In this document: one piece after another, positions 16,323 to 25,416 of the stretch
How the letters are laid out: each line of letters opens with the position of its first letter
Numbering within the stretch: position 1 is the first letter of the stretch
Program-made: the position numbers and the translations under genes
Notes under the pieces: model-generated
Databases searched by the model: none
Seen by the model: the letters and a program-made list of their open reading frames with translations, nothing else
Told to the model about the DNA's origin: nothing
Assembly (NCBI GenBank): GCA_963642705.1
Contig: CAVIHU010000008.1
Span: 17,464 to 81,463, forward strand
DNA from: UBA11524 sp963642705
GTDB taxonomy: Bacteria; Bacillota; Clostridia; Christensenellales; Aristaeellaceae
Direction of reading: 5' to 3'
DNA length: 64,000 bases

Positions 16323-17966
16323 TTACAGCCGCGTGTCCGGCAGTCCGCAATATGCATCGACCGGGCTGATTCCGGTGAAGGGTCCGCCGCACAGAAGCTT
16401 GTTCAAAACCGTTTCGATGACAGTGCGCGTTGCGGTATAGGCATTGATGTACACGGGAACGCGCGGGGCATCCTGCAAAAGATACGGATTTGCCAGCGAA
16501 ACCATAACGCATGGCTCCTCATGCACGAAACGCGGCATATCCAGCGCGTGCTTTTTGCTCCAATCGATGCGTACGGTGGTCTGATTGGAAGCATGCTCGT
16601 GATTCATGATGTACAGCGTCAGGCGGTGGTCTGATAGGGCAGAGGTGCCGTGCAGATCATCCGCGAGGGGATCGTAGCTTTCCACGGAGAATCCGGCGTT
16701 CTGCAGCCATTCAGTGACAATTGCCCGCACACTGCCGTCTGGAATGTCATCTTTCCCAAGGCAGATCAGTCGGATAACGGGGTATTTTTCCGGCGTGACG
16801 GGCAGGAGGGCTGAGCTGGTAGCCTTGACAAGCGTAATCGCCTTTTCCGCCGCCTCGCGGTGCCATTCGGCGCCGCACGATGCAACCTTGCACTCCGGCT
16901 GAAAGCAGACCTTTGCCTTGAGCGCCATGATGCGTGTCACCGCTTCATTCAGGCGTTCATGCGTCAGACGCCCGTCGGACAGTGCCGCCTGAAGATAGCC
17001 GAAGTCCTCTTTACTGTCCGTTGAGAAAACAAGCATATCGTTGCCTGCCATGATGGCGGCAGGAAGGGCATCGCGCCGCGCCATTGCCTGGCAGAATCCG
17101 CCCATGATGGTTGCATCCGTTGTGATAACGCCGTTGAAGCCAAATTTACCGCGCAGAACGCCGGTCAGCAGCTCCGGCGACAGCGAGCCTGGCAGACAAT
17201 CCGCAAACTGAAGAGACGGATTGATGTCCATTTCTACATTCGGCTGCACAATATGCCCGACCATGACGCTGAGCAGGTGATGACGGTCAATCAGGTTCCG
17301 GTAGATGGTGCCGTAGGTATCGTACCATTCCCGCGCACTCAGGCTGTTATAGGTGGGATGCAGATGCTGATCGCGGTAGTCTACACCATCGCCTGGAAAA
17401 TGCTTGGCGCACGCCGCAACGCCGCAGGACTGCACCGCATCCACATATGCGCCGGTCATGAGCCTGATGCGTTCAGGGTCGCTGCCGAAGGTGCGGACAT
17501 TCGTGATGGGGTTCAGGGGATTCATGTCGATGTCGCTGACGGGTGAGAACGTCCAGTTGATGCCTGCGCTTCGTCCTTCAGCGCCGCAGACCGTGCCGAA
17601 TTTTACGGCGACCGATTCGTCATCCGTTGCGGCAGTCAGCATCGGCCAGCCGAAAAGTGTGCCGTCTGTGATGGCACCGGCACTGCCTTCTTCCAGATTG
17701 GCTGCCTTGAGCAGAGGAATTCGCGCCAGCGGATCAAGCATTGCCCAGCGGTCACGAATGGACTGTGCGGGCTCCGGACGATATAGAATGCCGCCGACCC
17801 TGCCGTGCCTGACCATTTGTGCCATCTGTGCCATGGGATAATCCTGACCCATCAGGCAGAAGAGCTGACCGATTTTTTCTTCATCCGTCATGGAAGCGAG
17901 CGTCACATGCACCCAATTGACCTGTTCGTCCGACAGGAAAAACGGGTTCGCCTTTAAGTCAATCAT
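16323..17966 (-). CDS. Glycoside hydrolase family 3 protein, NagZ-like, cytoplasmic
   Basis: A 547-residue GH3 enzyme without a signal peptide. It has DEEKIGQLF near the N-terminus, CAKHFPGDG (near residue 185), the KHFPGxG motif of the beta-N-acetylhexosaminidase branch, and VITTDATIMGG (near 280), where the Asp is the expected nucleophile. In NagZ a His-Asp dyad lies a few residues after KHFPGHG in a DSHxxxP context; here the stretch is DYRDQHLHPTY, shifted but with His present. A C-terminal domain of about 200 residues follows, as in longer GH3 proteins. It may release N-acetylhexosamine or another terminal sugar from an imported glycoside. The start at 17966 has GAAAGGAG upstream. Confidence 0.85.
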   Translation of the reverse strand: MIDLKANPFFLSDEQVNWVHVTLASMTDEEKIGQLFCLMGQDYPMAQMAQMVRHGRVGGILYRPEPAQSIRDRWAMLDPLARIPLLKAANLEEGSAGAITDGTLFGWPMLTAATDDESVAVKFGTVCGAEGRSAGINWTFSPVSDIDMNPLNPITNVRTFGSDPERIRLMTGAYVDAVQSCGVAACAKHFPGDGVDYRDQHLHPTYNSLSAREWYDTYGTIYRNLIDRHHLLSVMVGHIVQPNVEMDINPSLQFADCLPGSLSPELLTGVLRGKFGFNGVITTDATIMGGFCQAMARRDALPAAIMAGNDMLVFSTDSKEDFGYLQAALSDGRLTHERLNEAVTRIMALKAKVCFQPECKVASCGAEWHREAAEKAITLVKATSSALLPVTPEKYPVIRLICLGKDDIPDGSVRAIVTEWLQNAGFSVESYDPLADDLHGTSALSDHRLTLYIMNHEHASNQTTVRIDWSKKHALDMPRFVHEEPCVMVSLANPYLLQDAPRVPVYINAYTATRTVIETVLNKLLCGGPFTGISPVDAYCGLPDTRL

Positions 17967-17979
17967 CAACAATCTCCTT

Positions 17980-18858
17980 TCAAATGAAGCGAATGGTAGA
18001 GGGATCAATATGGCGGATATCCTTTGAACCGGTGCGCGACATGGCACAGCGCAGCTCATCCGTCATCTGCATCAGGCGTTCCGCGATGCCCGATGCGCCC
18101 TTTTCGCGGAAAATCGGCATCATGGGGCGCACCGTGAATACGCCGTCCGCACCGAGTGCGAGCGCCTTGAAGCATTCATAGCCGGTGTCAAGACCGCTGT
18201 CGCACAGGATGGTCAGACTGTTGCCGACTGCCTTGCGAATTTCCGGCAGGACGGACAGCACAGGCGGATTCCATGGGAACATGTTTTGATGCTGGCTGAC
18301 TACAATGCCGGCAATACCTGCTTCGGCGCAGGAAACGGCGTCCGAAACGCTCAATACGCCCTTGCAGAAGAAGGGAAGCGAGGTGCTTTCCGCATACGTT
18401 CGCAAGACGGACACGCTGGGAGACGCAAGGGGTCTTCCGCCGAAGGAATCGTGAAAACCACGCTTGTTGTAGGCATGGTCGATATCCATGGCAATGGCGC
18501 AGCAGCCCGCCTTTTCGTCATGCGCTATCATTGAAAGCACATGATCGGTGTCGGCGAACGGCTTGACAATGCGCGCGGCGGGAATGCCGGCAGCAACGAC
18601 CGATTCAATTTCTGCATCGGTGGAGAAGCCTGTCCACATGGCTGTCCCGGCTGATGCGGCAGCGTCGGCATAGCCTGCCATGCCGCTTTCATGGAGCCGC
18701 TCGTAATGTGCGAGGCCGCCGAGCAGAATCGGCGTGGCTAATTTCCGACCGAAAAGCGTGCATTCGGTCGAAGCTTCCTCCGTGCCGATGTAACGGTAGC
18801 TGATGGTCAGCCGGTTGAGGTAGGCGCGGTTGAGTTCGTCTGAATTGCCGTTCATCAT
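17980..18858 (-). CDS. FMN-dependent alpha-hydroxy-acid dehydrogenase family protein, atypical active site
   Basis: A TIM-barrel flavoprotein of 292 residues related to lactate oxidase, glycolate oxidase and type 2 IPP isomerase. It keeps TPILLGGLAHYERLH (FMN phosphate side), the Lys of FFCKGVLSVSDA, DSGLDTGYECFKALALGADG and a FTVRPMM stretch. Where relatives carry SNHGGRQLD, with the catalytic His and substrate-binding Arg, this one reads SQHQNMFPW: His is kept but Gly-Gly-Arg is gone. It is also shorter than the usual 350 or more residues. The protein should bind FMN, but its substrate is unlikely to be a simple 2-hydroxy acid. Start ATG at 18858 (or 18855) follows AAGGAGG and overlaps the upstream gene end. 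Confidence 0.78.
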   Translation of the reverse strand: MMNGNSDELNRAYLNRLTISYRYIGTEEASTECTLFGRKLATPILLGGLAHYERLHESGMAGYADAAASAGTAMWTGFSTDAEIESVVAAGIPAARIVKPFADTDHVLSMIAHDEKAGCCAIAMDIDHAYNKRGFHDSFGGRPLASPSVSVLRTYAESTSLPFFCKGVLSVSDAVSCAEAGIAGIVVSQHQNMFPWNPPVLSVLPEIRKAVGNSLTILCDSGLDTGYECFKALALGADGVFTVRPMMPIFREKGASGIAERLMQMTDELRCAMSRTGSKDIRHIDPSTIRFI

Positions 18859-20123
18859 TTCATCCTCCTTGTCAGCCATTGAGACATGGCGTCAAACAGT
18901 GCAGACGGCGCATCGCCGAATTGCCCGGGATACTGCTCTGCGTCATGTGCCGTGCCCAGCATGTGCGTGCCGCCCTCGACAAAAGCGATGGACTTGTCGG
19001 CAGTGGCGGCGTTTTCGTAGATGATCTCGCTGGCGATGCACTCATAGCCGCCGGTCATCCCCATGATTAGCATCGGTGCGTGAATGTGCTTCACATTGCC
19101 GGGGGTACAGCAGAAACAGGAATCGTAATCAATGCCCTCAATGCCGGTTTCTGTTACCCGATAGTCGGGCATCGTAAGCACGCAGTTCGAAGAAAGGTAC
19201 GTGCGGACAGTGGTGCTCCAGCAGCCTAATCCATAAAGATTTGTGCCGTACAGCGCGCCGCGGGGAGTGCGCAGGGAGCGGATGATTTCGTGCGTGATGC
19301 TGCCGTCCTTGCCGTGAATCAGGTCGTAGGAACCCTTCGTGTGCGACAGCAGGTGCAAATCCTGCGGAAACAGCCGATTGTTCGGCGCAACCTGACTTCC
19401 GCCGGGAATCAGGAATGGTTCGTCATCCGAAAAGCGCCCCTGATGCTTTTCCAGCATGGACAGGCGCTCGAGTGCCCTTTCACGGATTCGGTCGGCGCGT
19501 TCTGCCTGTGTTCTATAATAGGAAGAGAGAAATGCGTCGCTGTAATGGGTGGTTCCGTCTGCCCGATAGCCGTTTTCTGCAGAAAAAGGGAAAAAAGCAG
19601 GGTCATTGTTGCATCCGCTTGCTTCATCCTGGACAGCAGGGTCAATGCTGACAAGCGTCATCACGCCGTTGCCGAAATTGGAATCAATGAGCATGATGCC
19701 ATCCGCAGCCGGCAAGGACGGCACCTCACCAAGCTTGACGATACGGTGCTCATCCCGAAAAATATCGGCTCCGTTTTCGGCAACTGCCTGATACAGGCTC
19801 ATCAGCGTTGCACCGCCGCTGTGCCCGAGCAGGACAATCCGGTCGATCCCGGGCTGACGGCGCATTTCCTCCACTGCCAGCTTGACGGAAAGAAGCTTCT
19901 TCTCCAGCGGGTCAGATGGATTTTCAACATTTGCGCACAGGGTCAGGAAGCCGCGCACTGCCATGCCCGCACCGCCGGGAAAAGAAAGGTAATCAGAATC
20001 GGAATGCAGCACGACGATGCCGGTGCTGCTTTTTTTAATGGCAGGGACGTAGAAAACGGCGTTGATTCCCTGCATGAAGGTGCCGATGCGCACGTAGGAT
20101 GCGCTGTAGTGCGTGTCTGTCAT
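18855..20123 (-). CDS. Alpha/beta-hydrolase family protein
   Basis: A 422-residue cytoplasmic hydrolase. The nucleophile elbow is LLGHSGGATL near residue 125, preceded by GIVVLHSDSDY, and a likely His is in EGGTHMLGTA near the C-terminus. An insertion of about 180 residues between strand and His regions contains no motif I recognise. It resembles esterases and lipase-like proteins of unknown substrate. Start at 20123 follows GAAGGAGG. It leads a minus-strand operon (hydrolase, FMN enzyme, GH3, DUF554, pgmB) and is divergent from a MATE exporter, with a shared operator between. Confidence 0.75.
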   Translation of the reverse strand: MTDTHYSASYVRIGTFMQGINAVFYVPAIKKSSTGIVVLHSDSDYLSFPGGAGMAVRGFLTLCANVENPSDPLEKKLLSVKLAVEEMRRQPGIDRIVLLGHSGGATLMSLYQAVAENGADIFRDEHRIVKLGEVPSLPAADGIMLIDSNFGNGVMTLVSIDPAVQDEASGCNNDPAFFPFSAENGYRADGTTHYSDAFLSSYYRTQAERADRIRERALERLSMLEKHQGRFSDDEPFLIPGGSQVAPNNRLFPQDLHLLSHTKGSYDLIHGKDGSITHEIIRSLRTPRGALYGTNLYGLGCWSTTVRTYLSSNCVLTMPDYRVTETGIEGIDYDSCFCCTPGNVKHIHAPMLIMGMTGGYECIASEIIYENAATADKSIAFVEGGTHMLGTAHDAEQYPGQFGDAPSALFDAMSQWLTRRMK

Positions 20124-20174
20124 GGGTTCCTCCTTCCTTCGCGAAGAGGAAAGCAAATTTCCCGGTGAAGGGAC

Positions 20175-20242
20175 TTGACAAACCTCCTCAGGCGATTTAT
20201 GATAAGTATAGCACAATTAGAACGTGTTTTAAAGTACGTTCT
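20175..20242. promoter_or_regulatory. Divergent promoters with TetR-type operator
   Basis: For the plus strand, TTGACA (20175-20180) and TATGAT (20198-20203) are 17 bases apart. The operator ATTAGAACGTGTTTTAAA (20216-20233) covers the initial transcribed region. A further half-site ACGTTCT lies at 20236-20242, forming an inverted repeat with AGAACGT. On the minus strand TATACT (plus positions 20205-20210) can serve the hydrolase operon, with the operator inside its -35/-10 spacing. The first site matches the palindrome before the gene at 22424 in 16 of 18 positions. Confidence 0.65.
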
Positions 20243-20266
20243 GAAATTTTTTGAGGAGGATTTGAA

Positions 20267-21724
20267 ATGACGGCAGTGATGAAAAAAAAGGTCGGTCGCG
20301 ATTTGACGAGCGGTCCTATCTGGAAGTCCCTGATGCTCTTCGCGATGCCCATTGTGCTGGCAAATTTGATTCAACAGCTGTATTCTATGGTGGATCTGAT
20401 GGTGATTGGGCAATTTGTGGGCAATGTGGGCACGGTTGGCGTCAACACGGGCGGCGAAATTGCCGACTTCCTGACACCGGTTGCAACTGCCTTTGCATCC
20501 GCCGGACAGATTTATATTGCCCAGCTGGCAGGCGCGAAGCGATTCGGCGACCAGAAAAAGGCGACCGGTACTTTCATCACCCTGATGATGATTGCCTCGC
20601 TCGTTCTGATGGTCATTACCATCGTGCTGACGAAGCCGATTCTGCGGATGCTGAACTGCCCTGAGGAGGCAATGGGCGAGGCAACGTCTTACATGGTCAT
20701 TACCGCACTTGGATTGCCGTTTATTTTCGGCTATAACGCCGTCAGCGGTGTTCTGCGAGGCATGGGCGAAAGTAAGCGACCACTGCTGTTTATCATCATT
20801 GCGGCGGCGGTGAACATCGCGCTGGACATCCTGCTGGTCGCGGTGATTCCGCTGAGCGCGGCAGGAACCGCCATCGCGACGGTTGTCTCCCAGCTTGCCA
20901 GCTTTGCAGCGTGCTTCATTTATATGTACAAGCGCCGTGAAGCGTTTGATTTTGAACTGAAGCTGAGTTATTTCAATCTGGACGCGACGCATATGAAAAT
21001 GCTGCTGCAGTTGGGGCTGCCGCAGGCGATTCGCTCCATTCTTGTGCGCGTGTCCATGCTGTGGATTAATGCGAGCATCAACGCGTGCGGCGCGATTGCT
21101 TCCGGCACAAACGGCATCGGCAACAAGTTGCAGAAGTTCCTTGAAATGTTCTCTTCCTCCATGTCGCAGGCATGTGCCGCCATGGTCGGGCAGAATCTCG
21201 GCGCACAGAAGCAGGATCGCGCGAAAAAGGCGGTTCGCTATACGCTGCTGACCAGCCTTGCCTTCGGTTTGCTGATTTCGCTGCTTATCCTGCTCTTTCC
21301 GAAGCAGACCTTCGGCATCTTTACGATCGACCAGCAGGTGGCGGCGCTCGGTGTCTTCTACGTTCAGATGCTGGCGGTGCATATTCTCGTGTCTGCTGTC
21401 ACCAGCTCGTATCAAGCCATGGTGCTTGGTGCAGGCAGCGCGATGCTGAATTTTATCATCGGCGTGCTGGACGGCGTTGTGTGCAAAATCGGCTTGAGCC
21501 TCCTGTTCATTCAGTTGTTCTTGAATGCGGCACCGGAGACGTTTTCGCTCTGGACAGCCATGACGGCCTATGCCGAGTCAGGCCTGACACTGGAGGAATT
21601 TCTGCGGACGCAGGCGTATTTCTGGGGAACGGGACTCAGCCGCGTGCTGCCGGCCGTTGTGTGCATGATTTACTACTATACAGGCGCGTGGAAGAAGAAA
21701 AATCTGCTGAAGGACGCAAAGTGA
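20267..21724 (+). CDS. MATE-family efflux transporter
   Basis: A 485-residue membrane protein with twelve predicted helices and the MATE fold duplication. The N-terminal PIWKSLMLFAMPIVLANLIQQ followed by MVDLMVIGQFVG is the usual MATE start, and GMGESKRP follows helix 4-5. The family exports cationic drugs or metabolites using Na+ or H+ gradients. Start ATG has GAGGAGG upstream. The gene is divergent from the hydrolase operon and shares its operator, so export is probably induced together with that pathway. What it exports is unknown; NorM/DinF-type MATE proteins have broad ranges. Confidence 0.92.
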   Translation: MTAVMKKKVGRDLTSGPIWKSLMLFAMPIVLANLIQQLYSMVDLMVIGQFVGNVGTVGVNTGGEIADFLTPVATAFASAGQIYIAQLAGAKRFGDQKKATGTFITLMMIASLVLMVITIVLTKPILRMLNCPEEAMGEATSYMVITALGLPFIFGYNAVSGVLRGMGESKRPLLFIIIAAAVNIALDILLVAVIPLSAAGTAIATVVSQLASFAACFIYMYKRREAFDFELKLSYFNLDATHMKMLLQLGLPQAIRSILVRVSMLWINASINACGAIASGTNGIGNKLQKFLEMFSSSMSQACAAMVGQNLGAQKQDRAKKAVRYTLLTSLAFGLLISLLILLFPKQTFGIFTIDQQVAALGVFYVQMLAVHILVSAVTSSYQAMVLGAGSAMLNFIIGVLDGVVCKIGLSLLFIQLFLNAAPETFSLWTAMTAYAESGLTLEEFLRTQAYFWGTGLSRVLPAVVCMIYYYTGAWKKKNLLKDAK

Positions 21725-21725
21725 C

Positions 21726-22316
21726 ATGAGGAGAGAGAAACGCAAGTCCTACAGAGAGCGTTATTTCGAAAACTGGGAGGCAGTGAAGGAGCCTGCACGG
21801 AATCGAAAGGGCTACCGCATGGCGTACCGCTATATCGGCATGTTTTGCCGCTATACGTCCCCAAAGCAGGGAAGGACGCTGCAGTCAGTCAAGCTGCGGA
21901 TGGTGCTTGCGATGCTTCTCGGCACGGCTGCGGCGATTGCGGCAGGGGTTGCGGACGTGCCGTTCAACAATTGCCGCCTGGCGAATGGCTTCGGCGCGCT
22001 GTCTGTCATCGCCTGGCTGATAGGTGCATACGGCGTTCTTCACTTTGCGGTGAGCGGTGCATACATAAAGCGTATGACAGCGGACGAGGTTGACCAGTGC
22101 ATCCGGATTGGCTGGGTTGCCCATGCGGTGCTGCTGATGCTGTCCGCCATTTCCGGCACAACGGCGCTGATGTCCGGAGGAAAAGGCACGCCTTTGGATG
22201 CGATTGTAATCCTTGCAGTGCTGTTCAGCGCCGGATGCTCTCTTGCAATTCGCCAGATGTTTAGCAATTTGCTCATGACCATGCATAAAAACGCGAATGG
22301 TCAGCCAGTGCCGTAA
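21726..22316 (+). CDS. Membrane protein of unknown function
   Basis: A 196-residue protein with a basic N-terminus (MRREKRKSYRERYFENWE) and four hydrophobic segments at about 62-82, 92-116, 130-150 and 160-180. The start lies two bases after the MATE stop, so the two are co-translated. I do not recognise the family. The repeated spacing of Arg and Lys at the cytoplasmic end suggests an inside N-terminus. A role beside the exporter is an inference from position only. Confidence 0.7.
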   Translation: MRREKRKSYRERYFENWEAVKEPARNRKGYRMAYRYIGMFCRYTSPKQGRTLQSVKLRMVLAMLLGTAAAIAAGVADVPFNNCRLANGFGALSVIAWLIGAYGVLHFAVSGAYIKRMTADEVDQCIRIGWVAHAVLLMLSAISGTTALMSGGKGTPLDAIVILAVLFSAGCSLAIRQMFSNLLMTMHKNANGQPVP

Positions 22317-22332
22317 AAAAGTAAAAATGCTG

Positions 22333-22382
22333 TTGACAAACGGACAAATATGATTTATAATTCAATTAGAACGTGTTCTAAT
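22333..22382 (+). promoter_or_regulatory. Consensus promoter with overlapping palindromic operator
   Basis: TTGACA (22333-22338) and TATAAT (22356-22361) are separated by exactly 17 bases. Three bases later stands ATTAGAACGTGTTCTAAT (22365-22382), a palindrome perfect except for the central GT. A repressor bound there would block initiation. The same motif occurs at 20216-20233. Confidence 0.8.
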
Positions 22383-22423
22383 ACACGAATTAAAATGAGT
22401 TACTACCAAAAAGGAGGAGAACC

Positions 22424-23722
22424 ATGAAAAGAACTCTGTCACTCATCGTGACCCTCTGCCTGCTGCTGTGCGGAATTACCTGCGCAGGCGCGGAGGAAAC
22501 AGTCCTGTTCGACGGTAAGGAGTACACACTGCTTTACACCGTCGTCTGCGACTCCGGCCTGACGCTCATCGACGAGCAGTTCGACCCGTATTTCGAGAGC
22601 GGCGCTGAGACCGGTGTTCGGGCAATCGTGAATGCCGGCAATGTCTACGTCAACGGTCAGCGGATTCCGTACATGCTTGCGGACGGCACGCTGAGCACGG
22701 AAGCGCTTGTCGTGAACGGTGAAAACGCCATCTGGCAGGTCGAAGGCGGCTGGGCATGGAAGGCACATCTTCAGCGGCAGTGGGATGACGGCTTCTTCAT
22801 GCCGAAGGTCGAAGAAAACTACGTGCAGGGTCAGCCTGTAACACTTGAAGAGGCTGCTTTCCTGTATACGAAGCATATCGCCTATATGGTCGGTCAGACG
22901 ATTCAGCTGTATGCGGAGGCTGGCAGCGATAAGGCAGCCGTCATCTCGACGACCTACTACACTTCGACGTTTGTCAGCGAAATCAGCAAAAATAACGGCG
23001 TTGTGTCCGTAAAGGATGACAGCGGCGAGGATATCGGTGTGACATTCGCGGAGAATAATTTCGACAGCGCCATTCAGCCGCTGGACATGATGATTTACTG
23101 GCAGGACGGCGTGAAGGGCTGGACGGCAAAGCGTGCCTATTCCGTGACCGGCAAGCTGATTGAGAATACCGATTCCAACGACAAGGATGCCATCAAGCAT
23201 CCGTTGTTCCTGGCTGACGGTGCGACGGAAACGGTGACGACCGGCGACTCCTACATCGGCAAGAACTTCGGCGAGGCATTCCGCCATACGCAGTTCATCC
23301 GCGGAGAACGCCGTACCGATCAGTACAACAATCCCGACGAGGTCATCATCATGTGGTCGTCCGACGACGGCGCTGATCACGTGATTGGCTTTACGCGCGG
23401 CAGCGGCGCACCGGCTGCGCTTGCCCATGCGGTTGCCTACGCCGAGCAGGTGACGGCTGATGTCGTGGTCAGCGCGGACGGCACGGACGTACCGGCTGAC
23501 AAGTACTGGGTGACGGAGGAAATCTGGACGCCTTTCGCCGAAAAGCTGGCAGAAGCAAAGGCGATGGTGGAATCCGGCAGCGCCGATCAGATCGCTTGCG
23601 ACAACATGCTCTTCGAGCTGGGCAATGCGCTGGGCGGCACGGAGGATTTGAACAGCACGAGCCCCATGAAGATGAATCCGCTGGGCGTTGTCGGCACGAT
23701 GGCGGCAGGCACGGCGCAGTAA
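22424..23722 (+). CDS. Secreted protein with FIVAR-like C-terminal segment
   Basis: A 432-residue protein with a signal peptide (MKRTLSLIVTLCLLLCGITCAGAEE). The N-terminal 300 residues match no family I know; they are rich in Tyr, Trp and Asp, as in secreted beta-sandwich proteins. Residues about 345-410 (VSADGTDVPADKYWVT, then EKLAEAKAMVESGSADQIACDNML) resemble one FIVAR helical unit, common between modules of Gram-positive surface and sugar-degrading enzymes. There is no LPXTG or other anchor. It is the first gene after the palindromic operator and precedes the importer receptor by 56 bases, so it probably serves ligand capture or processing outside the cell. Confidence 0.72.
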   Translation: MKRTLSLIVTLCLLLCGITCAGAEETVLFDGKEYTLLYTVVCDSGLTLIDEQFDPYFESGAETGVRAIVNAGNVYVNGQRIPYMLADGTLSTEALVVNGENAIWQVEGGWAWKAHLQRQWDDGFFMPKVEENYVQGQPVTLEEAAFLYTKHIAYMVGQTIQLYAEAGSDKAAVISTTYYTSTFVSEISKNNGVVSVKDDSGEDIGVTFAENNFDSAIQPLDMMIYWQDGVKGWTAKRAYSVTGKLIENTDSNDKDAIKHPLFLADGATETVTTGDSYIGKNFGEAFRHTQFIRGERRTDQYNNPDEVIIMWSSDDGADHVIGFTRGSGAPAALAHAVAYAEQVTADVVVSADGTDVPADKYWVTEEIWTPFAEKLAEAKAMVESGSADQIACDNMLFELGNALGGTEDLNSTSPMKMNPLGVVGTMAAGTAQ

Positions 23723-23778
23723 ACAGAAACCAAATCGCCTTAACGGATATTCGCCAAAGCATCAAGGAGGAAGACATC

Positions 23779-25329
23779 ATGAAGAAAATCCTGGCTCTCG
23801 CGCTGGCATTATGCCTCGCACTTTCTGCCTGCTCGTTCGCATTTGCGGCGGATGCAGACAACAACGGTCGTGTGGACAAGGTTGTTTACGCCGGTACGCA
23901 GTCCTACATCAGCCTTGTGCCGTTCCTGAATCCAAAGACGTATACGACAGCCGTGTTTGAGCCTCTCGGCTCCTTCACGACCTACGGCGATGACTTCCAG
24001 GGGCTGCTGATGGAGTCCTGGGAGTATGACGGTGACCGCACATACACTGTGAAGCTCTACGAGAACATCCATGACTCCGAGGGCAATCCGATTAAGGCAT
24101 CGGACGTGGCGTTCTGCTATGCGACCGAGCAGGTCGGTTCCTCGGAAATGTCGACGGTTGTCAACGCAATCGAATCCGTGACTGCAATTGATGAGTACAC
24201 TGTGCGGTTCGTCTGGAAGACAACCCCTGTCAAGGGCGCCTTCGAGCATGTGGCAAGCTACGTCAACATCGTCAGTGAAGCGGCATATGTGGCGTCGGGT
24301 GACGGCATGGCCTCCAAGCCGGTCGGCACGGGTCCCTACAAGGTGACCGGCTGGGTGTCCGGCGTATCCATTACGCTGGCTGTGAACGAAAACTATTGGG
24401 CAACCGATGATCAGGTGAAGCTTCCGCGTCAGCAGCAGCCTGCCGATGTGATCGAAATCCAGACGATTTCCGAAACATCGCAGCTTTCTGTCGCCCTGCA
24501 GATGGGCACCATCGACATGACCGCGGACATTGCCAGCCAGGACGCGGCGTTCTTCGCGGAAGGCGGTCCGTTCTCTTCGATGTACACGGTGAAGGAGACC
24601 ACGGCGACCGCGCCGAAGTCCCTGCTTGTCAACCATTCGCCCAACAGCAAAACGTCCGACCCGTATCTGCGCATGGCGATTCTGACTGCGATTGACCAGG
24701 AACTGGTCGCTGCGATGGTCAACGGCGGAGCGAACATTGCCACCTACGGTCTCGGTTCGCCCATGAATCCTGACTATGATGCGGACAGCTTTGCCTCCTA
24801 CATCCCTGCGCACGATGTGGAGAAGGCGAAGGAGTATCTGGCGCAGTCGCAGTATCCGGACGGCTGCGAAATCACACTGCTGTTCATTGACGGCACGATT
24901 GCCAATGATATCGCCGTCGTCGTGCAGAGTCAGCTGGCGCAAATCGGCATTACCGTGAATGTTTCCGGCAATATTTTCCCCAACTGGCTGGCTGCCAAGA
25001 AGGATGATTCCGCGTGGGAGCTGAACCTTTCCGAACTGAGCGGCTTCTATGTGACCGACCTGTGGGAATCCGCCTTTGTGAAGCAGAACGAGGTCTTCGC
25101 ACCCGATGATGAGCTGGCAGAGCTGCGCAGCGTCATCAGCAGCGCACTGAGCGTTGCAACGAATTCTCAGGAAACCGTGAATGCAGCACAGAAGTATATT
25201 ACCGAAAACGTGTACTGCGTGCCGCTGCTGGTGGAGAAGAAGTACAACGTGTACAATTCCTCCATGATTGACAGCATCTGCTATTCCGGCGAGGGTGCCG
25301 TGTGCGTGCAGGGCTTTACCTTCAAGTAA
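23779..25329 (+). CDS. ABC transporter substrate-binding protein, family 5 (Opp/Dpp type)
   Basis: A 516-residue receptor. The start at 23779 has AAGGAGG upstream. The N-terminus MKKILALALALCLALSACS ends in LSAC, a plausible lipobox, although AFAAD just beyond could serve signal peptidase I. Family 5 blocks are seen: EPLGSFTTYGDDFQGLLMESWEYD, IKASDVAFCY, PVGTGPYKVTGWV, LRMAILTAIDQELV and a late AQKYITENVYCVPLL. These proteins bind peptides, nickel chelates or oligosaccharides. Given the surrounding deacetylase, esterase and glycosidase genes, a saccharide conjugate is as likely as a peptide. Confidence 0.9.
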   Translation: MKKILALALALCLALSACSFAFAADADNNGRVDKVVYAGTQSYISLVPFLNPKTYTTAVFEPLGSFTTYGDDFQGLLMESWEYDGDRTYTVKLYENIHDSEGNPIKASDVAFCYATEQVGSSEMSTVVNAIESVTAIDEYTVRFVWKTTPVKGAFEHVASYVNIVSEAAYVASGDGMASKPVGTGPYKVTGWVSGVSITLAVNENYWATDDQVKLPRQQQPADVIEIQTISETSQLSVALQMGTIDMTADIASQDAAFFAEGGPFSSMYTVKETTATAPKSLLVNHSPNSKTSDPYLRMAILTAIDQELVAAMVNGGANIATYGLGSPMNPDYDADSFASYIPAHDVEKAKEYLAQSQYPDGCEITLLFIDGTIANDIAVVVQSQLAQIGITVNVSGNIFPNWLAAKKDDSAWELNLSELSGFYVTDLWESAFVKQNEVFAPDDELAELRSVISSALSVATNSQETVNAAQKYITENVYCVPLLVEKKYNVYNSSMIDSICYSGEGAVCVQGFTFK

Positions 25330-25350
25330 TCGGTTCTTGAGCCTCCCCAA

Positions 25351-25379
25351 GGGGCTGCTGCAGGTCGTGCAACAGCCCC
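25351..25379 (+). terminator. Intra-operon stem-loop after the binding-protein gene
   Basis: GGGGCTG...CAGCCCC, a strong stem followed by GTCTTCCTTTT. Placed between receptor and permease genes, it probably acts as a partial terminator or RNA stabiliser that keeps receptor expression above that of the permeases. Confidence 0.65.
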
Positions 25380-25416
25380 GTCTTCCTTTTATGACACGGC
25401 AATGAAAGGCGAACCT

